From the NCBI GenBank assembly GCA_030038335.1, contig JASHPC010000176.1, forward strand, positions 1 through 7,224: a stretch of 7,224 nucleotides of DNA, written 5' to 3'. Below the pieces are notes generated by a model. That model was not told the DNA's origin and did not search any database. It saw only the letters and a program-made list of their open reading frames with translations. Shown here in pieces: positions 1-6,345 of this stretch. Numbering within the stretch: position 1 is the first letter of the stretch; each line of letters begins with the position of its first letter. The translations under genes were made by a program, and so were the position numbers. The stretch is from Vulcanimicrobiota bacterium (GTDB lineage Bacteria > Vulcanimicrobiota > Vulcanimicrobiia > Vulcanimicrobiales > Vulcanimicrobiaceae).

Positions 1-2826
1 CTTGGTGCTGCCGGCGAACAGACGCTTCGCTCGCTCGGCGTGACGAAAGTCATGCAGATGACGTCGACGTACGATCACCGCGTCATTGCCGGCGCGCAGT
101 CAGGTGAGTACCTGCGCCGCGTCGACGAGCTTCTCCAAGGCCGCGACGAGTTCTACGAAACGCTCTTCACCGCGTTCGCGTTGCCGCCGCCAATTCCGCG
201 TGGGGCGCCAGCGCCCGTTGCGGAAGCAGCGCGCGAAAAGGGTCCGTCGGAGGAGATGCTGCACGCGGTCGCCGCCGGAATGGCGATCGTCGCTGCGTAT
301 CGCACGCACGGCCATCTTGCCGCGCATCTCGACCCGCTCGGCAGCGAACCTCCGGGTGACCCGTCGCTCGATCCAAAGACGTACGGTCTGACGCCCGCGC
401 TGCAAAGCGCCGTGCCGGCGGCCGTGCTCGAAGTGAAAGTTCCCGGCAACACGCTCGCAGAAGTAATTCCCGAGTTGCGCGCGACGTACAGCTCGACGAT
501 CGCGTTTGAGATCGAGCACATCTCGAACATTGAGCAACGCCGGTGGCTGCGCGAATACGTTGAATCGGGAAAGCATCGTATCGCGTTCCCGCCCGAACGC
601 CGTCGCGAGATTCTTCGGCGGCTCACGCGCGTCGAAGCGCTCGAGCGCTATCTGCGCAAGACGTTCTTGGGGCAGAAGACGTTCTCGATCGAAGGGCTCG
701 ACGCGCTCGTTCCGATGATCGAGGAGATGCTCGAGATGCTTGCGAGCGATGGCGTGCAGCATGCCGTCGTCGGCATGGCGCATCGCGGGCGTCTCAACAC
801 GATCGCGCACGTGCTCGGACTTCCCTACGAAGAGATTCTCGCGGAGTTCGAAGCGGCGAACGAACGTAGCGGCATCGGCGACGGCGACGTGACCGGCGAC
901 GTGAAGTATCACCATGGCGAGCACGGCACGTATCGCGCGAGCGGAGGGCGCACGGTCGAGGTTACGCTTGCGAATAACCCGAGTCATCTCGAGGCCGTCG
1001 ACGCGGTCGTCGAAGGCGCAACGCGCGCGCTGCAAACGGATCATTCGCAGCCGGAACCCGTGCACGATTTGCGCAAAGCGGCGCCGATCCTCATCCACGG
1101 CGACGCTGCATTTACGGGGCAAGGCGTCGTCTCGGAGGTCTTCAATCTGCAGGCGCTCTCCGGGTATGCGACCGGCGGCACGCTGCACGTCATTGCGAAC
1201 AACCAAATAGGCTTCACCACCGAAACGGCCGACGGCCGCTCGACGCGCTACGCGTCCGACCTCGCGAAAGGCTTCGACGTTCCGATCGTGCACGTGAACG
1301 CGGACGATCTCGATGCGTGCGTTGCCGCAGTGCAGCTTGCGGTTGAGTTCCGGCGGCGTTTCGAGCGCGACATCCTCATCGACCTCATCGGCTACCGGCG
1401 CGTCGGGCACAACGAGACGGACGAGCCTGCGTACACGCAGCCGCGCATGTACGAGACGATCAAGTCGCATCCCACGGCGCGCGAGCTCTACGCAAATAAG
1501 CTCGTCGCGCAATCGATCCTTACGAACGACGCGGCAAACGATCTGCTCGCGGAGGCGACGTCAGCGCTGCAAGAAGCGCATCGCCGCGTAAAGGGCGGAG
1601 GAAAGAGCCTCGCCGGGATTCTAGCCGATCTTGCCGGGGGAACGCCCGCCACCGCGCCGGCGCTGCGCCAACCCACCAAAGAACGACTGCTCTCGTGGAG
1701 CGACGCGCTCGTGCGCGTTCCACCCGGATTCGCGCTCAACAAGAAACTGCAGACGCAGTTCGAGCGGCGCCGCGGCGTCATGCACGATCGCGGACTCGTC
1801 GACTGGGGCATGGGCGAAGCGCTTGCGTTCGCGTCGCTCGTCACGTCGAGCATTCCCGTGCGCCTTACCGGTCAGGATACCGAGCGCGGCACGTACAGTC
1901 ATCGGCACGCGGTATGGCACGACGTGTCCACTGGGGCTGAGTACCTGCCGCTCCATCACATCGATGGCGCGAACGCGTCATTCGAAATTCACAACAGCCC
2001 GCTCTCTGAGTACGCGTGCATGGGCTTTGAGTACGGCTACAGCACCGAGATGCCGAACGCGCTGGTGCTTTGGGAAGCACAATACGGCGATTTTTTCAAC
2101 GGCGCGCAGGTCGTCGTCGACCAGTTCATCTCAGCTGGACAGGCGAAGTGGGGACAACTCTCGCGCTTGACGCTCCTGCTGCCGCACGGATACGAAGGCG
2201 GCGGTCCCGAGCACTCGAGCGCGCGTCTCGAACGGTTTCTCCAGCTCTCTGCAGAGAACAACTTGCGCGTCGCCTATCCCTCGACGACCGACAACTACTA
2301 CCATTTGCTGCGCGCGCAGGCGGGTCAAGCAACGCCGGTGCCACTCGTGCTCATGACGCCGAAGTCGCTGCTTCGCTATGAGGCTTCCTACGGAAGCGTC
2401 GACGACTTTGCGAATAGAACGTTCCGCCCGGTCATCGACGACCCGAACGTCAAGAACAAGAAGGGCGTCGAGCGTCTCATCCTTTGCAGCGGGAAGATCT
2501 ACTACGATCTCATCGCGAGCGACAAGTATGCGGCGCTCGAAAAGACGGCGATCGTACGCGTGGAGATGCTCGCTCCGTTGCCGCACGAAGAGATTCGCGC
2601 CCTCATCGATTCGTATCCGTCGACGAAGACGCTCGTCTGGGTTCAAGAGGAGCCAAAGAACATGGGCGCGCGCGCACACGTGCGACGACGGTTGCTCGAG
2701 CGTCTCGACAAGTCGCTCGACATCGAATACGTCGGTCGCCCGTATCGCGCGAGCCCGTCGGAGGGATACGCAGGCCAGCACGCGGTCGAACAGGATCGTA
2801 TCATCGCCGAAGCGCTTGCGGAGTAG
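1..2826 (+). CDS. kgd: 2-oxoglutarate dehydrogenase, fused E2-like/E1 (Kgd/OdhA type), 5' partial
   Basis: ThDP-dependent 2-oxoglutarate decarboxylase/dehydrogenase of the TCA cycle, which yields succinyl-CoA with a lipoyl E2 and E3 (also called sucA or odhA). The frame is open from base 1. The first in-frame start, a GTG at 40, lies inside a domain, so the real start is upstream. Actinobacterial Kgd is about 1,220-1,230 residues and 941 codons are visible, so roughly 290 are missing. Bases 1-110 encode the end of an E2-like acyltransferase domain with motif TSTYDHRVIAGAQSG (His at 76-78). The E1 part then shows GMAHRGRLN (772-798), NPSHLE (976-993), the ThDP/Mg motif GDAAFTGQG (1099-1125) with NNQIGFTT (1198-1221), GHNETDEPAYTQP (1405-1443), GQDTERGTYSHRHAV (1870-1914) and HGYEGGGPEHSSARLERF (2185-2238). 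The C-terminal domain contains VQEEPKNMGA (2641-2670). It ends in TAG, 3 bases from the convergent LOG gene. No lipoyl domain is visible. The Asp of the E2 HxxxD motif is Ala here. The E1 call is certain; the fusion is very likely. Confidence 0.95.
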   Translation, partial: LGAAGEQTLRSLGVTKVMQMTSTYDHRVIAGAQSGEYLRRVDELLQGRDEFYETLFTAFALPPPIPRGAPAPVAEAAREKGPSEEMLHAVAAGMAIVAAYRTHGHLAAHLDPLGSEPPGDPSLDPKTYGLTPALQSAVPAAVLEVKVPGNTLAEVIPELRATYSSTIAFEIEHISNIEQRRWLREYVESGKHRIAFPPERRREILRRLTRVEALERYLRKTFLGQKTFSIEGLDALVPMIEEMLEMLASDGVQHAVVGMAHRGRLNTIAHVLGLPYEEILAEFEAANERSGIGDGDVTGDVKYHHGEHGTYRASGGRTVEVTLANNPSHLEAVDAVVEGATRALQTDHSQPEPVHDLRKAAPILIHGDAAFTGQGVVSEVFNLQALSGYATGGTLHVIANNQIGFTTETADGRSTRYASDLAKGFDVPIVHVNADDLDACVAAVQLAVEFRRRFERDILIDLIGYRRVGHNETDEPAYTQPRMYETIKSHPTARELYANKLVAQSILTNDAANDLLAEATSALQEAHRRVKGGGKSLAGILADLAGGTPATAPALRQPTKERLLSWSDALVRVPPGFALNKKLQTQFERRRGVMHDRGLVDWGMGEALAFASLVTSSIPVRLTGQDTERGTYSHRHAVWHDVSTGAEYLPLHHIDGANASFEIHNSPLSEYACMGFEYGYSTEMPNALVLWEAQYGDFFNGAQVVVDQFISAGQAKWGQLSRLTLLLPHGYEGGGPEHSSARLERFLQLSAENNLRVAYPSTTDNYYHLLRAQAGQATPVPLVLMTPKSLLRYEASYGSVDDFANRTFRPVIDDPNVKNKKGVERLILCSGKIYYDLIASDKYAALEKTAIVRVEMLAPLPHEEIRALIDSYPSTKTLVWVQEEPKNMGARAHVRRRLLERLDKSLDIEYVGRPYRASPSEGYAGQHAVEQDRIIAEALAE

Positions 2827-2829
2827 TCT

Positions 2830-3384
2830 CTAGCTTCGCTTCCGTTCGTGCGCGCGTGAAAGCGCATTTAGGAGCGAGTCTGCGCTCGTGCCGACGACCA
2901 ACGCTGAGCGCGAGTCCGGCGGTAAGAGCCCTTCTTCGAACATGCGATCGAGAAGCGCGAGGAGCGAATCGTAGTACCCGCCGGCGTTGAGAATGCCGAC
3001 GGGCTTGTCGTGTATGCCGAGCTGTCGCCACGTGAGCGCTTCGAAAAGCTCGTCCATCGTACCGATGCCTCCCGGGAGCGCGATGAAGGCATCGCTCAGT
3101 TCCGTAAGTAGAGCCTTGCGCGCGTGCATGGAGTCGACGACGTGCAGCGTGGTGATGCCTTGGTGGGCGATCTCCTCGCTCGCGAGCGCGGCGGGAATGA
3201 CGCCGACGACTTCGCCGCCCGCCGCAAGCGCGGCGTCCGCGAGCGCGCCCATGAGGCCGACGCGGCCACCGCCGTACACGATTGAGTCGCCGCGCGCAAC
3301 GATCGCGCGGGCCATCTCTGCAGCCAAACGGAGATAGGCGTCGCCGCGGCCCGGCCGCGCGCCGCAATAGACGCAGATGCGCAC
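2830..3384 (-). CDS. LOG-family (TIGR00730) nucleoside 5'-monophosphate phosphoribohydrolase
   Basis: 184-residue cytosolic Rossmann-fold protein of the Lonely Guy family. Characterised members cleave the N-glycosidic bond of (cytokinin-type) nucleoside 5'-monophosphates. Visible family signatures are the N-terminal strand MRICVYCGARPG, the glycine-rich YGGGRVGLMG (37-46), GEVVGVIP (57-64), MHARK (86-90) and the hallmark PGGIGTMDE (104-112; bases 3049-3075). Arg89 and Glu112 match the conserved catalytic pair. Length is normal for the family. The start is GTG with no clear Shine-Dalgarno. It lies 10 bases after the kamA stop, so translation may depend on readthrough or reinitiation from kamA. 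It is the last gene of the lrp-kdd-kamA operon and stops 3 bases from the convergent kgd stop. The Pfam family was formerly labelled 'possible lysine decarboxylase', which is tempting beside lysine genes. The residues match LOG phosphoribohydrolases, not PLP decarboxylases. Substrate and reason for its place in a lysine operon are unknown. Confidence 0.9.
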   Translation of the reverse strand: MRICVYCGARPGRGDAYLRLAAEMARAIVARGDSIVYGGGRVGLMGALADAALAAGGEVVGVIPAALASEEIAHQGITTLHVVDSMHARKALLTELSDAFIALPGGIGTMDELFEALTWRQLGIHDKPVGILNAGGYYDSLLALLDRMFEEGLLPPDSRSALVVGTSADSLLNALSRAHERKRS

Positions 3385-3394
3385 AGCGGGTCGC

Positions 3395-4771
3395 TTACGC
3401 GATAACGAGCGATTCGTCCCGTGCGCCGGCGCGCCGCAGCGCCTCGTGTACCATCTCGTTTGCGATGGTTTCGTCTTTCCAGCGCACCTGGGCTGCGGGC
3501 GAGAGCCTGTCGATCGGATCGAAATACGTGAACGCTCGGCCCGGCTTTACCGACGGCGCGGCGTAAACGGCAATGCCGTTCTCTCGGTCGTAATACTCGA
3601 AGGAGTGAACATCGCGTTTCCCGCCACCGCCCGGCGCGTCGCAGACGAACGTCGGCGTGTTGAATCCCGCCGTGCTACCTCGTACGAACTTTTCGACGTC
3701 GACAGCCGTCTGAATCGTCGTCCGCAGATCCTCGACGCCCTTCACCATGTCATGCATGTAGACGTAATAGGCATGGACGTTGACGTATCCGAGCCGTTTC
3801 ACGAGGAGCTGCATCCGTTCGGGCTCGTCGTTGACTCCGCGAATGAGCACGGACTGGTTTCGGACGAGGATCCCGCGCTCGAAGAGCAAGCGCAACGCAC
3901 GCTGCGTGATCTCAGTGATTTCCTCAGGTGCGTTGAAGTGCGTATGGAGCATGACGTCTTTGCCCATCGTGCGTCCGCGTTCGACGACGCGAGTAAGTGC
4001 ATCAACCCACGCCGTGTCGGTGAGCAGCTTCATCGGCATGATTGCCGGACCTTTGCTCGCGAAGCGCATGCGGCGCACGTGCGGAATGTCGAGCAGCGTG
4101 TTGCCGATGAGCTCGATGTTCTTCGGCGGCAGTTGATACGCGTCGCCACCCGAGATGACGATGTCTTCTAGCTCGGGGCGGCTCTCGATATACGCGAAGA
4201 CGTCCTGCCATTGCTTCGGCGTCTTTGCAAGCTCGACTTTGTCGACGTTCTCCGTATCGGGCCCGATGGCGTAGCTGCGCGTGCAGAACCGGCAATAGAC
4301 CGGGCAGACGTTCACCGGAAGGAAGAGTGCTTTGTCGACGTAGCGGTGCACGATGCCGGGAACGGGAGAGTCGGCCTGTTCGTGAAGCGAGTCGAGCGTC
4401 AGGCGCGGGTGGTCTGGTAAGAGCGCGCTCGCGACGGGAATGAACTGACGTCGAATCGGGTCGCGATACGGATCGCTCCAATCGACGAGCGCGATAGCGT
4501 ACGGCGAGACGCGCACCGCCATCGGCGCACGCGCGAATCCGAGTTCGGCGTCTGCAATGAACTCCGGAGACGCGAGGTCTCGAACCGTTGCGAGCAGCTC
4601 TTCGGGCGTCTTCACCGAGTTTCGTTGCTGCCACAGGTGATCGAGGAACGTCGCTTCGTCGACGTTCGCGTACGCGGGAATGCGGCGCCAAAACTCGCCC
4701 GCGAGGAGATCCCGGTAGGCGAACGTCTTCGGAGCGGCGGGTGGTTTCTGCTTGTGAACGACTTCGATCAT
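3395..4771 (-). CDS. kamA: Lysine 2,3-aminomutase (KamA, radical SAM, PLP)
   Basis: 458 residues. The enzyme interconverts L-lysine and L-beta-lysine using [4Fe-4S], S-adenosylmethionine and PLP; it is the first step of the aminomutase route of lysine breakdown. The radical SAM motif CPVYCRFC gives Cys156, Cys160 and Cys163 (bases 4283-4306), followed by Thr164-Arg165; the Arg matches the carboxylate-binding Arg134 of clostridial KamA. SGGDAYQL is at 207-214 and THFNAPEEIT at 277-286. PGGGGK supplies the PLP lysine, Lys385 (bases 3617-3619). Asp341 and Asp378 lie exactly 44 and 7 residues before it, as do Asp293 and Asp330, which hold the substrate epsilon-amino group in the clostridial enzyme (Lys337). 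This supports lysine rather than glutamate as substrate. The zinc-ligand cysteines of the clostridial enzyme are missing: the Cys268 position is Glu316 and no Cys follows residue 377. The ATG overlaps the kdd stop (ATGA), with GGAAGAG 4 bases upstream. An EF-P lysine mutase (EpmB) is less likely, because no epmA or efp is present and kdd is coupled to it. Confidence 0.93.
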   Translation of the reverse strand: MIEVVHKQKPPAAPKTFAYRDLLAGEFWRRIPAYANVDEATFLDHLWQQRNSVKTPEELLATVRDLASPEFIADAELGFARAPMAVRVSPYAIALVDWSDPYRDPIRRQFIPVASALLPDHPRLTLDSLHEQADSPVPGIVHRYVDKALFLPVNVCPVYCRFCTRSYAIGPDTENVDKVELAKTPKQWQDVFAYIESRPELEDIVISGGDAYQLPPKNIELIGNTLLDIPHVRRMRFASKGPAIMPMKLLTDTAWVDALTRVVERGRTMGKDVMLHTHFNAPEEITEITQRALRLLFERGILVRNQSVLIRGVNDEPERMQLLVKRLGYVNVHAYYVYMHDMVKGVEDLRTTIQTAVDVEKFVRGSTAGFNTPTFVCDAPGGGGKRDVHSFEYYDRENGIAVYAAPSVKPGRAFTYFDPIDRLSPAAQVRWKDETIANEMVHEALRRAGARDESLVIA

Positions 4772-5829
4772 GATGCTCTTCCGTAGAGATTCGTGTAATG
4801 CTCGAGAAGCGGCGGATGGTTGCGCAGCGCGTCGAGCGCGATCTGCGCGTGATTTGGCGCGAAGCCGTTGCCGACGATCATCGTGACGTCTTTGGCTAGC
4901 CCTTCGGCACCGAGCGCCGCCGCCGTAAACGAGGTCGACATCGAGAAGAAATAGATTTGGCCGCCGTCCTTCGTGCAGAGGATGGAACCGGGCTCTGTTC
5001 CGGCAACGTTAACGCAGTTCACGACGAGGTCAGCGCCGTCGGGCAACTGTTCGTGCACGCGCGCCGACAACGCCAGCGCGTTGCGCGCGTCGCAGACGAC
5101 GAGCGCATCGATGTAGCGCTGCGCGAGGAGGAGGCGAGCTCCGCTTGTTTCAGCGTTCGGCACGACGCCGACGACACGCCCACTGGCTCCTACCCGCGCT
5201 TTTGCCTCCGCGCACGCGAGAAGGCCGCTCTTTCCGTCGGCTCCTATGACGAGCACGTTCTGGCCCGCATGGCAGAGCCTGCGTATCTGTGCCGGAGCGC
5301 CCGCGACGTCCAAGACTGCGAGCGCGACGCTGTCCGCGATGTCGTCCGGCAGCTTCACCCACGACGCGCTCTCGAAGAGAATTGCCGATCCACGCACACG
5401 CACGCGTGCGGAAGCGATATCGACGTCGAGGACTTCGTCGAGATGAAGCGGCGTCAGCGTGAGAGAGACGAGCGACGCAATGCGATCTCCGATCTCGAGT
5501 GCGACGCTGCCGCGAAGGGTCGCTCCGATCTCGCGCACGGTTCCGACGAACATGCCACCGGAACCCGTCACGGGATTATGCTGCTTTCCCCTTTCGCGCA
5601 CCGTGCGCGCGATCGCTTCAGCGACGCGCGGCGGATCGTCGGCGCACGCTTCGCGTAGCTGCGCGAACGAAGCGGCGTCGATGTTGAGCATCTCGACGTC
5701 GCAGAGAATCTCGTTGTCGTACGCAACGGGCGTCGCATCGAGACGAAGGGCGCTCTGCGGGAGCGCTCCGGCCGGCTCGATGACGCGGTGCGAGCCGTAG
5801 CGGCAGAGTCGCGACTTTTCGACCATCAC
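4768..5829 (-). CDS. kdd: L-erythro-3,5-diaminohexanoate dehydrogenase (Kdd)
   Basis: 353 residues, close to the roughly 350 of characterised Kdd. It catalyses NAD(P)-dependent oxidative deamination of L-erythro-3,5-diaminohexanoate to 5-amino-3-oxohexanoate and ammonia in lysine fermentation. Hallmarks are GSHRVIEPAGALPQSALRLD (12-31), YDNEILCDVEMLNIDAASF (37-55), NPVTGSGGMFVGTV (85-98) and the Rossmann nucleotide loop VLVIGADGKSGLLA (192-205). NCVNVAGTEPGS (271-282) and GNGFAPNHA (320-328) follow. The best start is GTG at 5829, with AAGGA 11 bases upstream. The next codon is an ATG (5826) that could also serve, at a spacing of 14. The GTG overlaps the lrp stop (GTGA) and the 3' end overlaps the kamA start (ATGA), so all three genes are probably translationally coupled. 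The product of KamA must first pass through beta-lysine 5,6-aminomutase (KamDE) to become the Kdd substrate, and no such gene is present here. Confidence 0.92.
   Translation of the reverse strand: MMVEKSRLCRYGSHRVIEPAGALPQSALRLDATPVAYDNEILCDVEMLNIDAASFAQLREACADDPPRVAEAIARTVRERGKQHNPVTGSGGMFVGTVREIGATLRGSVALEIGDRIASLVSLTLTPLHLDEVLDVDIASARVRVRGSAILFESASWVKLPDDIADSVALAVLDVAGAPAQIRRLCHAGQNVLVIGADGKSGLLACAEAKARVGASGRVVGVVPNAETSGARLLLAQRYIDALVVCDARNALALSARVHEQLPDGADLVVNCVNVAGTEPGSILCTKDGGQIYFFSMSTSFTAAALGAEGLAKDVTMIVGNGFAPNHAQIALDALRNHPPLLEHYTNLYGRAS
4776..4782 (-). promoter_or_regulatory. Ribosome binding site of kamA, inside kdd
   Basis: Read on the minus strand, the purine-rich GGAAGAG ends 4 bases before the kamA ATG and lies inside the final codons of kdd. 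Together with the ATGA overlap it supports coupled translation of kdd and kamA and decides the kamA start. Confidence 0.5.
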
Positions 5830-6302
5830 GAGAGCGAGATTCCTTCACGCTCGAAAGGCGTGGAGAGGACGATCGTCGTGCGCGTGCGCGCCATGCCGGG
5901 CATCGTCTTTAAGCGCGCGAGCAGCGCGTCGAGATGCTCCGTCGAGCGGGTCACGATTTTGCAGACGTAGCTCTCTTCACCGGCGACGGAGTGAACCTCA
6001 CAGATCTCGGGGACCGATGCGAGGCTCTCCATGAACGCGTCGTAGTCGCAATCGGGCGACGTGTAGCAACTGACGAATGCGGTGAGGGCGAAGCCGAGGC
6101 GGCGTCCATCAAGACGCGCGCCGTACCCGCGTATGTGTCCCCGCTGCTCCAAACGCTTTACGCGGTCGTGCACGGCCGGTGCGCGAAGGCCGACCACGCT
6201 GCCCAACTCGGCAAAGGTCGCGCGAGCGTTGCGTTGAAGGGCGTCGAGCAGACGCAAGTCGAGTTCGTCGAGCTCGCCGTCGAGCGGCATCATATTCGGC
6301 AT
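5826..6302 (-). CDS. Lrp/AsnC-family transcriptional regulator
   Basis: 158-residue DNA-binding regulator of the leucine-responsive (feast/famine) family. The N-terminal winged helix-turn-helix spans about residues 10-65: LDELDLRLLDALQRNAR, then AELGSVVGL and the recognition helix APAVHDRVKRLEQRG. A RAM ligand-binding/oligomerisation domain follows at about 70-150, with VAGEESYVCKIVTRS (106-120) and the typical ending MARTRTTIVLST (137-148). The start is taken as ATG at 6302; ATGs at 6293 and 6290 are also in frame ahead of the conserved LDELD and cannot be excluded. None has a clear Shine-Dalgarno. It is the first gene of the operon, overlaps kdd by 4 bases, and faces the divergent binding-protein gene. 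Family members commonly autoregulate and respond to amino acids. By context this one probably senses lysine or a breakdown product, which is inference; the ligand cannot be read from the sequence. Confidence 0.93.
   Translation of the reverse strand: MPNMMPLDGELDELDLRLLDALQRNARATFAELGSVVGLRAPAVHDRVKRLEQRGHIRGYGARLDGRRLGFALTAFVSCYTSPDCDYDAFMESLASVPEICEVHSVAGEESYVCKIVTRSTEHLDALLARLKTMPGMARTRTTIVLSTPFEREGISLS
5841..5845 (-). promoter_or_regulatory. Ribosome binding site of kdd, inside lrp
   Basis: Read on the minus strand, AAGGA lies inside the last codons of lrp. It is 11 bases before the GTG at 5829 and 14 before the in-frame ATG at 5826. The spacing slightly favours the GTG, which overlaps the lrp stop as GTGA. 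It is the only convincing Shine-Dalgarno near this start. Confidence 0.5.
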
Positions 6303-6345
6303 AACACAGAAATAGGCATGGATATATTCGGTAGGCCAAGCCTAA
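6303..6345. promoter_or_regulatory. Compressed divergent control region with TAGGC half-sites
   Basis: Only bases 6303-6317 separate the two divergent start codons, and the sequence around them is clearly more AT-rich than the flanking genes. TAGGC occurs at 6313-6317 and again at 6332-6336, 19 bases apart (about two helical turns). The second copy forms a 13-base inverted repeat with GCCTA at 6340-6344 (spacer CAA). Between them is a near-palindrome at 6320-6329 (GGATATATTC), containing a TATATT (6323-6328) that resembles a -10 box on the plus strand. No well-spaced -35/-10 pair is evident on either strand, so exact promoters are not assigned. The arrangement suits an operator for the adjacent Lrp-type regulator, but it does not resemble the classic E. 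coli Lrp consensus. Confidence 0.35.

Noticed and set aside
100..1512. Long minus-strand open frame (470 codons) opposite kgd
   Set aside because: Its protein is Arg-rich and low-complexity with no recognisable motif. It lies opposite a highly conserved E1 domain; long antisense frames are normal in GC-rich genes.
2131..2781. Minus-strand open frame of 216 codons opposite the end of kgd
   Set aside because: Arg/Val-rich shadow of the conserved C-terminal kgd coding sequence, with no domain features.
2845..2870. Possible hairpin (GCGC...GCGC) near the end of the LOG gene
   Set aside because: Short, inside coding sequence and without a T-run; it does not look like a terminator.
2830..3384. 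Reading the LOG protein as a lysine decarboxylase because of its lysine-gene neighbours
   Set aside because: That is an old family label. The protein has the PGGxGTxxE nucleotide-binding signature and no PLP-lysine motif of a decarboxylase.
3377..4171. Plus-strand open frame of 264 codons opposite kamA
   Set aside because: It covers the radical SAM and PLP motifs of kamA on the other strand, and its own translation has no family features.
3395..4771. Reading KamA as EpmB (EF-P lysine mutase) or glutamate 2,3-aminomutase
   Set aside because: No efp or epmA is nearby, it is coupled to kdd, its length is greater than EpmB, and both lysine-binding aspartates are at the expected spacing, which argues against glutamate as substrate.
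4957..5658. Plus-strand open frame of 233 codons opposite kdd
   Set aside because: Antisense shadow of the conserved Kdd motifs; composition is typical of a reversed GC-rich gene.
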